NCBI GenBank assembly: GCA_937925455.1
Contig: CALEWF010000240.1
Span: forward strand, 1 to 12,049
DNA from: an uncultured Flavobacteriales bacterium
GTDB lineage: Bacteria > Bacteroidota > Bacteroidia > CAIKAF01
DNA: 12,049 nt
Reading direction: 5' to 3'
Position 1 is the first letter of the stretch. Each line of letters opens with the position of its first letter. The notes beneath the pieces were generated by a model. That model saw only the letters and a list, made by a program, of their open reading frames with translations. It had not been told where the DNA came from and searched no databases. Below, piece after piece: positions 1 through 6,888 of this stretch. The translations under genes were made by a program, and so were the position numbers.

Positions 1-588
1 TACGCTCACTCGGTCGCGATATGTAAACCGGTAACGAAAAAACAGCTGCGATGGATCGCCCAAATATCCTTCGGTACTGTTGGTATCATTCATCAAAAAA
101 CCTTTTGACTTTTCTAAAATTTGAGTGTACCTCGCTACCAACTCGTGTTTACCATACCGAAATAAATCTTGAAACTTGAGTGTTTTTGGCTGTTTGGGGG
201 GTAACACATCCACAAAGGGCAATAAAGAATATATGGTTTCATTATCCCACCCGGATATAAACTGAATTTCATAAATACTGAGCAATGGTCCGTGCAGTTT
301 GATATATTCAAACAAACTGTTTATCTGTAATTCATTTAGCAAATACAATTGCCGTAATTCTTCGGGCTGGGTTTGATTCAAGTTAATAGGATGATCATAA
401 TAGTAATACAAATCTTCCAGTAAAGCCGTATAATCAATTTCTTGTTCCGTGTTTTCAGAAATGGTTTCAATAAAACGTTCAATAATATTCTCTTTCACCG
501 GATCTGATTTGCCGGTTTGGGCATTTAATGAATGATAAAATAATATCATGGCTATCACATAAAATATGGTAACTGCCCTTTTCATCAT
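1..588 (-). CDS. Exported helix-hairpin-helix protein, 3' part cut by the window edge
   Basis: The minus strand is open from an ATG at 588-586 to the window edge, giving 196 codons with no stop, so the C-terminus lies outside. Residues 1-23 look like a signal peptide: MMKR, a hydrophobic stretch, then a SLNA/Q cleavage site. Residues about 33-66 form an acidic helical segment. Residues about 68-120 read as a helix-hairpin-helix (ComEA-like) region, with NLNQ, an EELRQLYLLN helix and a LSIYEIQ helix. The start codon overlaps the stop of the upstream outer-membrane protein gene in an ATGA arrangement, which points to translational coupling. I recognise the shape from a family of exported HHH proteins common in Bacteroidota, but no function is established that I know of. 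DNA binding outside the cytoplasm is an inference only. A second ATG at 585-583 is an equally possible start. Confidence 0.8.
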   Translation of the reverse strand, partial: MMKRAVTIFYVIAMILFYHSLNAQTGKSDPVKENIIERFIETISENTEQEIDYTALLEDLYYYYDHPINLNQTQPEELRQLYLLNELQINSLFEYIKLHGPLLSIYEIQFISGWDNETIYSLLPFVDVLPPKQPKTLKFQDLFRYGKHELVARYTQILEKSKGFLMNDTNSTEGYLGDPSQLFFRYRFTYRDRVSV

Positions 589-1409
589 TTACCAAACTTA
601 TAACTCAACGAAGCCTGAGGCGAAAATCCTAAAACAGGCTGCCAAGCGGCAGCAGCATCTAACTTAAATCCTTTAACCTGCAAACCAAACCCAAACGTGG
701 GCGAAACCGGATTGGAACTAAAACCTAAGCGAAAATATAATTGTTCAATGGCATGATATTCTACTCCAGCCCGAAAGATAGGATGAAAATCCAGGTCAGC
801 CTGTATTTCGGTAGTGGCTAATACTTTTTCATGAAAGGCATACGAAGTTCCCAATCGAAAAATAGTTGGAATTTTTTCCCGATTATATTCGGCCAATGGT
901 GTACGGGTGGGATTAAACACATGCGCTGCAATGACCCACCGTGGCAAAGGTTTCACCTGAAAAGACAATTCACCCGATGCTGTAACCAGATCACCGTAGC
1001 CCTCGCCAATATGAATCCAATGAATATTAAATTGAATACCGGCAGAAAATATAGGACCAAAGTTTCGGGCATAGGCTAATCCAAACTTATTCTCATTATA
1101 TTGTGTATATCCAAACCGTGTAAAATTTAATCCAAAACATCCTATCTTTTTTACAGGTACTATCACGGCAAGTCCCTGGCTGCTTAGCTCCGAAAGCAAA
1201 AAACGATTTTCATAATAGGCTCCGGCTTCAATTTGTTTGAGCCAAGCCAATCCGGCTTGATTATTATACGATGCCCAAACATCACTCAATGGAACGGAAG
1301 CATTTCCCAAAGCTGCTGAACGAGCTCCGACTGGAGAATTTTGGGCTAGAGCAACTCTGGATAATGCAAGAAGAAAATAAACAATATGAAGAAACTGGGT
1401 TGGGTTCAT
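585..1409 (-). CDS. PorV/PorQ-like outer-membrane beta-barrel protein
   Basis: This 274-residue protein begins with a signal peptide (about residues 1-22, ending ALA before QN). The segment at about 28-54 contains GARSAALGNA and ASYNNQAGLA, which is the N-terminal signature of the PorV/PorQ group of FadL-fold outer-membrane proteins. The rest alternates aromatic and polar residues in short beta strands and ends in an amphipathic strand (SLSYKFGK), as expected of a barrel in the outer membrane. It sits 26 bases after purE on the same strand and overlaps the start of the exported helix-hairpin-helix gene. PorV and PorQ serve type IX secretion in some members, but many paralogues have no known role and nothing here shows which applies, so the assignment stays at family level. 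Confidence 0.75.
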   Translation of the reverse strand: MNPTQFLHIVYFLLALSRVALAQNSPVGARSAALGNASVPLSDVWASYNNQAGLAWLKQIEAGAYYENRFLLSELSSQGLAVIVPVKKIGCFGLNFTRFGYTQYNENKFGLAYARNFGPIFSAGIQFNIHWIHIGEGYGDLVTASGELSFQVKPLPRWVIAAHVFNPTRTPLAEYNREKIPTIFRLGTSYAFHEKVLATTEIQADLDFHPIFRAGVEYHAIEQLYFRLGFSSNPVSPTFGFGLQVKGFKLDAAAAWQPVLGFSPQASLSYKFGK

Positions 1410-1429
1410 ATTGATTATTTGAAATACCC

Positions 1430-1445
1430 GGTGAATTATTTCACC
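1430..1445. repeat. Short perfect inverted repeat across the purE stop codon
   Basis: GGTGAA (1430-1435) and TTCACC (1440-1445) are perfect arms around a four-base loop and cover the end of purE. No T-tract follows on either strand, so it does not look like an intrinsic terminator. It could be chance or a minor processing hairpin between purE and the outer-membrane protein gene. Confidence 0.3.
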
Positions 1446-1948
1446 TGATTTTGGTATCCCAAATTATCAAAATCTTTCACAGTATCCAAAACTTTTTGAG
1501 ACAATGTTTCTTTAAAAACTCGAATACGTTGTGCGATTTCGGGATGCTGAATAGCAATGATTTTAGCAGCCAGGATTCCTGCATTTTTAGCTGCATTTAA
1601 TGCCACCGTAGCCACCGGAATACCATTGGGCATTTGTAAAATGGAAAGTATGGAATCCCAACCATCTATGGAATTACTGGATTTAATAGGAACGCCAATT
1701 ACCGGAAGGGTAGTGATGGAAGCAACCATACCCGGTAAATGAGCGGCTCCTCCGGCTCCGGCAATAATAACCTGAATACCACGGTCAGCCGCCTGCTCAG
1801 CATATTGTATCATTCGGTGTGGCGTACGATGAGCAGACACAACCGTAATTTCAAACGGAATCTGCATTTCATCCAAAAAATCTGCAGCTTCCCTCATCAC
1901 CGGAAGATCGCTTTTGCTACCCATAATAATTCCAACCAACGGCTTCAT
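1436..1948 (-). CDS. purE: PurE, N5-carboxyaminoimidazole ribonucleotide mutase
   Basis: PurE (170 residues) converts N5-CAIR to CAIR in de novo purine synthesis in the cytoplasm. It is the usual size for the bacterial class I enzyme. The key motifs are present: GSKSD at 10-14, SAHRTP at 38-43 with the catalytic His40, and GAGGAAHLPG at 64-73 with His70. A later stretch reads LQMPNGIPVATV, as in other PurE proteins. Class I enzymes normally work with PurK, but no purK lies next to it here. The gene starts only 18 bases after the T-tract side of a strong terminator, so it is separate from the zinc-ribbon gene upstream and is likely the first gene of a unit with the two envelope genes. I see no clear TAnnTTTG box in the short space before its ATG. 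Confidence 0.96.
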   Translation of the reverse strand: MKPLVGIIMGSKSDLPVMREAADFLDEMQIPFEITVVSAHRTPHRMIQYAEQAADRGIQVIIAGAGGAAHLPGMVASITTLPVIGVPIKSSNSIDGWDSILSILQMPNGIPVATVALNAAKNAGILAAKIIAIQHPEIAQRIRVFKETLSQKVLDTVKDFDNLGYQNQVK

Positions 1949-1965
1949 TGATTTGAGTATTTAAA

Positions 1966-1995
1966 ACAAAAAACCCCCCAAAGGGGGGCTTTTAT
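1966..1995 (-). terminator. Strong intrinsic terminator after the Nif3/zinc-ribbon unit
   Basis: CCCCCC at 1974-1979 and GGGGGG at 1983-1988 form a six G:C stem with an AAA loop. The stem can extend through flanking A and T runs. Read on the minus strand, the GGGGGG arm is followed by TTTTTTGTTTT, a classic rho-independent signal just after the zinc-ribbon stop. The plus-strand reading also ends in a T-rich tract, so the hairpin could work in both directions. Confidence 0.88.
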
Positions 1996-2000
1996 TTATT

Positions 2001-2798
2001 TTATTTAATCATTTTGTTGACTTTCTCTTCTTCTTCCGAAGCTAGTACCGCATCTACAATCACACGGCCGCAATGTTCGCAAACCAGAATTTTTTTCCGC
2101 TGTGCGATATCAATCTGGCGCTGTGGTGGAATTTTATTAAAACAACCTCCACAAGAATCACGCTCAATGGATACAACCGCTAATCCATTGAATGAATTAG
2201 AACGAATACGCTTATAGGCTGTGAGATAACGTTCTTCAATGTACGTTTCAAATTCTTTAGATTTCTCTAACAATACTTGTTCTTCCTTCTCGGTTTCAGC
2301 AATAATATCGTCCAATTCACCCTTTTTATGTTTTAGGTCTTCTTTGCGGTCAGCCAGTTTCTTTTCAAGTTCTTCAATATTTTTTTTAATCATTTCGATC
2401 TTCGCCTTGTACTCTTTTATGCGCTTTTCTGCCAACTGAATTTCCAAATTTTGGTATTCAATTTCTTTCGAAAGTGAATCAAATTCACGATTATTACGAA
2501 CGTTGGCTTGCTGCTGTTCATACTTCTTAATCAGTGCCTGGCTATCTTTAATAGCGTTTTTACGATTTGAAATTTCGGATTCTACCGATGCCAGTTCATT
2601 TTTCATTTTATTTACCCGGGTTTCCAAACCGGCAATTTCATCTTCCAGGTCCTGAACTTCCAAGGGCAATTCTCCGCGTATAGTGCGTATTTTGTCTATC
2701 TTTGAATCAATCAACTGCAAATCGTATAACGCTCTGAGTTTATCTTCAACCGACATTTCCTTTGGATTCACCACGGTTTCTGATGCTTTTTTAGTCAT
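2001..2798 (-). CDS. Coiled-coil C4-type zinc-ribbon protein (DUF164 family)
   Basis: The 265-residue protein is a long charged coiled coil (roughly residues 18-200, rich in K, E, I and L heptads) followed by a C4 zinc ribbon: Cys216 and Cys219 in CGGC, then Cys240 and Cys243 in CEHC. This is the architecture of the DUF164/zf-RING_7 family, which is widespread in bacteria and cytoplasmic. The biochemical role is not settled; nucleic-acid or protein binding through the ribbon is an inference. Its ATG follows the Nif3 stop by two bases, so the two are almost certainly one transcript, and a strong terminator follows directly. All four Cys are intact and nothing suggests truncation. Confidence 0.9.
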   Translation of the reverse strand: MTKKASETVVNPKEMSVEDKLRALYDLQLIDSKIDKIRTIRGELPLEVQDLEDEIAGLETRVNKMKNELASVESEISNRKNAIKDSQALIKKYEQQQANVRNNREFDSLSKEIEYQNLEIQLAEKRIKEYKAKIEMIKKNIEELEKKLADRKEDLKHKKGELDDIIAETEKEEQVLLEKSKEFETYIEERYLTAYKRIRSNSFNGLAVVSIERDSCGGCFNKIPPQRQIDIAQRKKILVCEHCGRVIVDAVLASEEEEKVNKMIK

Positions 2799-2800
2799 AA

Positions 2801-3892
2801 TTACAGGTAATTAACCGGATTTGTATTGGTATTTGAAATAAGGACGGCAAATTTAGGAAAATTTTTTTGAATTTCATGCGCCAGTAAATGTTTTGTGAAT
2901 TGTTCAGTTTCAAAGTGTCCGGCATCCACTAAGAGAATCTTCCCATCAGCATCAAAAAAGTCATGGTATTTTATATCGGCAGTAATAAATACATCGGCAC
3001 CTGCTTTCACCGCATCTTTCAATAGAAAAAATCCAGCCCCTCCGCATACAGCAACTCGTTTTATCTTTTGTTTTATTGGGGCGGTATATCTTAAAACTGG
3101 GGTGCCCAATACGTTTTTCACTTCCTTTAAAAACTCTATCACCTCCATAGGTTCAGTTAAATTTCCAACCATGCCAGAACCTACCAATTGATAGCTATTT
3201 TGCAATGCAATCACCTCATAGGCTACTTCCTCATAAGGATGCGATTCCCGTAACGCTTTTAATATTTCTGTTTGAAGATAAGCTGGGAAAATAACTTCCA
3301 ATTTTTTTTCAGGCTCTGTGTGTCGTTGTCCAATTTGACCAATAAACGGATTGGCCTGATCATTTGCTTTGAAAGTACCTTGACCATCTGTACTAAAGCT
3401 GCATTCTGAATAATTGCCAATATTCCCAGCTCCGGCTGCAAACAAAGCAGCACTCACCTCCTCATGATGCGACGCAGGAACATAGGTGTATAATTTACAC
3501 AATAATTTCGACTTGGGCTGAAGAATTTGCGGATTTTGTATGTTCAATCTTTTGCACAATTCAGCATTCACACCATGGTGTACATTATCCAAATTGGTGT
3601 GTATAGCTATAATGCTAATGTTATTTCGAATGGCTTTAATCAAAGTGCGATCAACGTAACTGGCTCCGATGATACGTTTAATGCCTTTAAAGAGTATGGG
3701 GTGATGTGCAACAATTACATTGCATTTCCTTTGAATAGCCTCTTCAATCACTTCTTCTGTGCAATCCAATGAAACCAAAACACCGGTCAGGTTTTCATCT
3801 CCTTTAACCAACAAGCCTACATTGTCATATTCTTCGCTGTATTGGGCAGGTGCAAATTCCTGTATCCATTGTAATAAATCTTGTAATCTCAT
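2801..3892 (-). CDS. Nif3-like dinuclear metal-centre protein (YqfO type)
   Basis: This 363-residue protein belongs to the Nif3 / GTP cyclohydrolase I type 2 family. Likely metal ligands are His63 and His64 in AHHP, His98 and/or Asp102 in HTNLD, and His326 and Glu330 in DAGHFETE. Between the two halves, at about residues 128-235, lies an inserted PII/CutA-like domain (YTYVP start, HPYEEVAYEV end) that marks the longer YqfO-type members. The length fits that type. Annotation as GTP cyclohydrolase or as a Nif3-interacting protein is common, but the physiological reaction is uncertain. It is the first gene of a two-gene unit with the zinc-ribbon protein, and that pairing hints at a joint function. 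A -7-like box lies about 20 bases before its ATG. Confidence 0.93.
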   Translation of the reverse strand: MRLQDLLQWIQEFAPAQYSEEYDNVGLLVKGDENLTGVLVSLDCTEEVIEEAIQRKCNVIVAHHPILFKGIKRIIGASYVDRTLIKAIRNNISIIAIHTNLDNVHHGVNAELCKRLNIQNPQILQPKSKLLCKLYTYVPASHHEEVSAALFAAGAGNIGNYSECSFSTDGQGTFKANDQANPFIGQIGQRHTEPEKKLEVIFPAYLQTEILKALRESHPYEEVAYEVIALQNSYQLVGSGMVGNLTEPMEVIEFLKEVKNVLGTPVLRYTAPIKQKIKRVAVCGGAGFFLLKDAVKAGADVFITADIKYHDFFDADGKILLVDAGHFETEQFTKHLLAHEIQKNFPKFAVLISNTNTNPVNYL

Positions 3893-3914
3893 AATTTCTT
3901 CTTGGAATCAAAAG

Positions 3915-3922
3915 CAAATCTA
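3915..3922 (-). promoter_or_regulatory. Candidate -7 promoter box for the Nif3/zinc-ribbon unit
   Basis: The minus strand reads TAGATTTG followed by C, matching the Bacteroidota -7 consensus TAnnTTTG. It lies about 23 bases before the Nif3 ATG. I find no good TTTG -33 element at the expected distance, so support is partial. Confidence 0.45.
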
Positions 3923-3972
3923 ATATTCAAGCTAAGAGATTGGATTATTAAATTGAATTTATTGAAAAAATA

Positions 3973-4003
3973 TTTGCATTTTAAAAGTAAAAATATAACT
4001 TTG
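3973..4003 (+). promoter_or_regulatory. Bacteroidota-type promoter for lpxK-punA
   Basis: TTTG at 3973-3976 and TAACTTTG at 3996-4003 match the -33 and -7 consensus elements of the primary sigma factor in this phylum, separated by 19 bases. Transcription should begin near 4008-4011, leaving a leader of about 30 bases before the lpxK TTG start. It is back to back with the candidate box of the Nif3 unit. Confidence 0.75.
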
Positions 4004-4039
4004 GAAAAACAATCAACCCCCAATCTATGAAAAAGCCCC

Positions 4040-5116
4040 TTGAATGCTATAAAAATCATACTACTTCCATTGTCTTTTGTATATGGAATCATAATACAAA
4101 TTAAAAATATATTTTTTAATGCAGGAATATTTAAATCGCACGCTTTTTCGCGTCCTGTACTTTTAATAGGGAACCTTACAACAGGTGGCACTGGGAAAAC
4201 TCCGCATGTAGAAACATTGATTCGTATTTTACAAAGTGAAAAAATTCCTTGTGCTACCATTAGCCGGGGATATGGTAGAAAATCACACGGATTTCAGTGG
4301 GTTGAAGTACTTGATGATTATTTAAAAACAGGGGATGAACCCCTGCAGATAAAACAAAAATTTCCGCAAATACCGGTAGCTGTTGATGGGAACAGAATTC
4401 GTGGCATTACCCGTATGTTACAAGAACATCCGGAAGTGAAAGTCATCGTAATGGATGATGGATTTCAACATCGAAAAGTAAAACCGTCACTATCCATATT
4501 ATTAATGGATTATGAAGAAATGGATAAAAAGAATTTTCTTTTACCAGCCGGAACACTTCGTGAACCTCTTTCATCAGCCTCAAGAGCTGATATTATCATT
4601 GTAACCAAAACACCCGCCTTCTTTACCCCTTTGGAAAAACGATTGTTAAAAGATCGAATTAAATGCTATTCTTCACAACAAATATTTTTTACTACCATGC
4701 AAAATGGCGAATTATTTTCGGTAGTTGAATTAGAGAAAAAAGCTTTGTTTAATAAAGAGTACTATAAAGAGCGAAAATATCAGGTATTATTAGTTACCGG
4801 AATTGCCAATCCGGCTCCCTTAGAAAAATACATTAAAGAAAATTTCATATTAGCCAAACATCTTCGTTTTGCTGATCATCACCGCTATAATAAAAATGAT
4901 ATTGAAAAAATTAAAGAAGCCTTTCATCAAATTACCGATGAAAAAAAGCTTATTATTACCACCGAAAAAGATGCCATGCGACTCAAAAGTGCAAATTTGC
5001 GAACTCTATACAATGATTTACCTTTGTTTTATTTAGGAGTGGATGTAAAATTCCATCAGCAGGATTATGAATCATTTAAAAAAATCATTGTAGAGCATGT
5101 GGCCAAGTTTCGATGA
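4040..5116 (+). CDS. lpxK: LpxK, tetraacyldisaccharide 4'-kinase
   Basis: LpxK phosphorylates the 4' position of the tetraacyldisaccharide precursor, giving lipid IVA at the inner face of the inner membrane. The 358-residue protein has an N-terminal hydrophobic anchor (about 4-27), a P-loop at 44-54 (GNLTTGGTGKT), SRGYGR at 75-80, GDEP at 98-101 and the DDGFQHR motif at 139-145. These are the family hallmarks. The start is odd. The only in-frame initiator is TTG at 4040; a TGA lies in frame at 4028-4030. An ATG at 4027 is one base out of frame and opens a 25-codon ORF (4027-4104). Losing one A (4030-4034) or one C (4036-4039) would join that ATG to lpxK as MKKPLNAIKI or MKSPLNAIKI. The MNAIKI start at TTG also fits the family. 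The gene overlaps punA by 20 bases. Confidence 0.93.
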   Translation: MNAIKIILLPLSFVYGIIIQIKNIFFNAGIFKSHAFSRPVLLIGNLTTGGTGKTPHVETLIRILQSEKIPCATISRGYGRKSHGFQWVEVLDDYLKTGDEPLQIKQKFPQIPVAVDGNRIRGITRMLQEHPEVKVIVMDDGFQHRKVKPSLSILLMDYEEMDKKNFLLPAGTLREPLSSASRADIIIVTKTPAFFTPLEKRLLKDRIKCYSSQQIFFTTMQNGELFSVVELEKKALFNKEYYKERKYQVLLVTGIANPAPLEKYIKENFILAKHLRFADHHRYNKNDIEKIKEAFHQITDEKKLIITTEKDAMRLKSANLRTLYNDLPLFYLGVDVKFHQQDYESFKKIIVEHVAKFR

Positions 5117-5912
5117 AGCGGTTGCTTTTATTCAATCAAAAACCCAAATTCGCCCTGCAGCAGGCATTATTCTTGGATCGGGCTTGGGAGGGCTGGTTCA
5201 TGAGCTGGATGTAGAGGTTTCGATACCCTATGCAGATATTCCCAATTTTCCGGTTTCAACAGTCCAAGGACATAAAGGGAAACTAATCTTTGGATATTTA
5301 AGCAAGGTTCCTGTGGTGGTGATGCAAGGAAGATTTCATTACTACGAAGGATATACCATGCAACAAGTTTGTTTTCCGATTCGGGTAATGAAATTATTAG
5401 GCGCTGACAAGCTACTGGTATCAAATGCGGCCGGCGGCATGAATCCTAATTTCCAGGTAGGCGACTTGATGTTGATTCGTGACCATATCAATCTTTTTCC
5501 TGAAAACCCGTTGCGAGGTCCCAATGATTCTTCTTGGGGTCCAAGATTTCCTGACATGAGTCATGCCTACAACAAGCAATTCATTGAATATGCAGAAAAT
5601 ATTGCTCAATCACTTTCCATTCCTATTCATAAAGGAGTATATGCTGGAGTTCCCGGACCATGCTTTGAAACCCCTGCTGAATACCGCTATTTACGGATAA
5701 TCGGAGCAGATGCAGTAGGTATGAGTACTGTACCAGAAATTATTACTGCCGTTCATGCCGGAATGCAGTGTTTTGGAATCTCTGTAATTACTGACCTTGG
5801 TATAGAAGGGCAAGTACACCGTATTACCCATGAAGAAGTTATGGAAGCAGCCCATCGGGCAGAAAAGAAAATGACAGCTCTATTTAGAGCATTGATCCAA
5901 AAAATTAGCTAA
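5097..5912 (+). CDS. punA: Purine nucleoside phosphorylase (trimeric, PNP I type)
   Basis: The 271-residue enzyme should cleave purine nucleosides with phosphate to base plus ribose 1-phosphate, a cytoplasmic salvage step. Family motifs are all present: GSGLGG at 27-32 for phosphate binding, then GHKGKL, QGRFHYYEGY, SNAAGG, HINLFP, and GPCFETPAEY with the base-binding Glu191, and GMSTVPE including Met209. The length is normal for the low-molecular-weight homotrimeric class. At the position of the mammalian purine-contacting Asn243 this protein has Asp233 (VITDLG), which could affect 6-oxo versus 6-amino purine preference. Its ATG lies inside the end of lpxK (20-base overlap), so it is cotranscribed and probably translationally coupled. 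No metabolic link between the two is obvious. Confidence 0.94.
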   Translation: MWPSFDEAVAFIQSKTQIRPAAGIILGSGLGGLVHELDVEVSIPYADIPNFPVSTVQGHKGKLIFGYLSKVPVVVMQGRFHYYEGYTMQQVCFPIRVMKLLGADKLLVSNAAGGMNPNFQVGDLMLIRDHINLFPENPLRGPNDSSWGPRFPDMSHAYNKQFIEYAENIAQSLSIPIHKGVYAGVPGPCFETPAEYRYLRIIGADAVGMSTVPEIITAVHAGMQCFGISVITDLGIEGQVHRITHEEVMEAAHRAEKKMTALFRALIQKIS

Positions 5913-5924
5913 GGAAATTTAGCT
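5901..5924 (-). terminator. Possible weak terminator for the nadC/YihY unit
   Basis: AGCTAA at 5907-5912 and TTAGCT at 5919-5924 form a six-pair hairpin. On the minus strand it is followed by AATTTTTTGG, so it could end the transcript from nadC and the YihY gene. It overlaps the tail of punA. The stem is short and A:T rich, so support is modest. No matching T-tract exists on the plus strand. Confidence 0.35.
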
Positions 5925-5964
5925 CTGCTTATCAAAAAAACTAAACTTATATTACTCTTATTGA

Positions 5965-6888
5965 TTATTCAACCTTTTTTCGGGCTTCAGCATGGCGTAT
6001 GCTAACGTTCAACTCAAATCCAATAATCAAAGAAAGCGAATTAAGGAACATCCACACTAGAATAATCGGAAATGTACCTAATACGCCAAAAACCTTGTTA
6101 TAGTTATTAAAATTGTTGATATACACCGATATCAAATAGGTAAATAAAATACAAAACAAGGTAGAAACTAATGCTCCCGCTGAAAAATACCGCCAACGCA
6201 TGCTAGGTGCCGGTGCGAAATAAAAAATCGTAGCCACATAAAAAAACACTACCGTAAAAACAATCAGCCATTTAACCATGGATAGCAACGAAAAAATGAA
6301 CTTTGAAATATGGTGAGCCTTTAATAATCCTACTAATAACTTATTACTTAACACTAAGAAAGTAATACTAAATATCAATGTAAAAATAGCAAACAAGGTA
6401 AGCCAAAGTGCCACCCACCGATGCCGTAATGGACTACGGGTTTCGGTAATAAATGCTGAATCATTAAATGCTTTCATTAAGCCACTCATCCCATTGGTAG
6501 AAAAAAAAGTTGCAATGATAAAACCTAACGAAAGCAGCCCGGTTTTACGATCATGAATGATATCAATGATGGTTTTTTCAAGCAAGTGATAAATCTCAGC
6601 TGGTATAAACCCTTCAATCGCAATAATTAGCCGATGGTGAAAGTTTGGGATAGGTATATAAGGGATCAGTGTTAGAATAAAAATTAACCCGGGAAATAAC
6701 ACCATAAAAAACTTAAATGATACGGCTGCTGCCCGATTCGTGAGGGATGACTTCTGCATTCCCATGGCATAAAACCGCAACACTTCACCTAAAGGCATAC
6801 CGGCAAATCCGGGCAAGTGAATACGATTGAGCAGATTTAAAATCTGTTCAACAGGAAGAAATTTTTTTATGCGTTCGCCTAAGGTCAT
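5965..6888 (-). CDS. YihY/BrkB family inner-membrane protein
   Basis: The 307-residue protein shows about six membrane segments (near 55-77, 116-136, 156-182, 199-224, 233-258 and 268-293). It carries the family signature near the C-terminus, NNYNKVFGVLG followed by VWMFLNSLSLIIGFELN at about 261-294. These proteins were long called ribonuclease BN by mistake; they are integral membrane proteins and their transported substrate or role is unproven. The start codon overlaps the nadC stop by four bases (ATGA), so translation is probably coupled. A link with NAD synthesis does not follow from this alone. The start fits a cytoplasmic N-terminal helix before the first membrane segment. Confidence 0.92.
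   Translation of the reverse strand: MTLGERIKKFLPVEQILNLLNRIHLPGFAGMPLGEVLRFYAMGMQKSSLTNRAAAVSFKFFMVLFPGLIFILTLIPYIPIPNFHHRLIIAIEGFIPAEIYHLLEKTIIDIIHDRKTGLLSLGFIIATFFSTNGMSGLMKAFNDSAFITETRSPLRHRWVALWLTLFAIFTLIFSITFLVLSNKLLVGLLKAHHISKFIFSLLSMVKWLIVFTVVFFYVATIFYFAPAPSMRWRYFSAGALVSTLFCILFTYLISVYINNFNNYNKVFGVLGTFPIILVWMFLNSLSLIIGFELNVSIRHAEARKKVE

Noticed and set aside
831..1079. Plus-strand open frame of 82 codons inside the outer-membrane protein gene
   Set aside because: It is antisense to a gene with a signal peptide and family motifs, and its own translation lacks domain character.
1739..1951. Plus-strand frame opposite purE
   Set aside because: It is a shadow of a highly conserved enzyme gene, with no promoter or protein features of its own.
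2895..3191. Plus-strand frame of 98 codons opposite the Nif3-like gene
   Set aside because: It is antisense to a complete, motif-bearing gene.
3889..4260. Minus-strand frame of 123 codons covering the start of lpxK and the divergent promoters
   Set aside because: It runs across the predicted lpxK promoter and the P-loop coding region in antisense and has no recognisable protein content.
5965..6888. Ribonuclease BN annotation for the YihY/BrkB gene
   Set aside because: The family consists of multi-pass membrane proteins; the nuclease name came from a misassignment and no nuclease motif is present.
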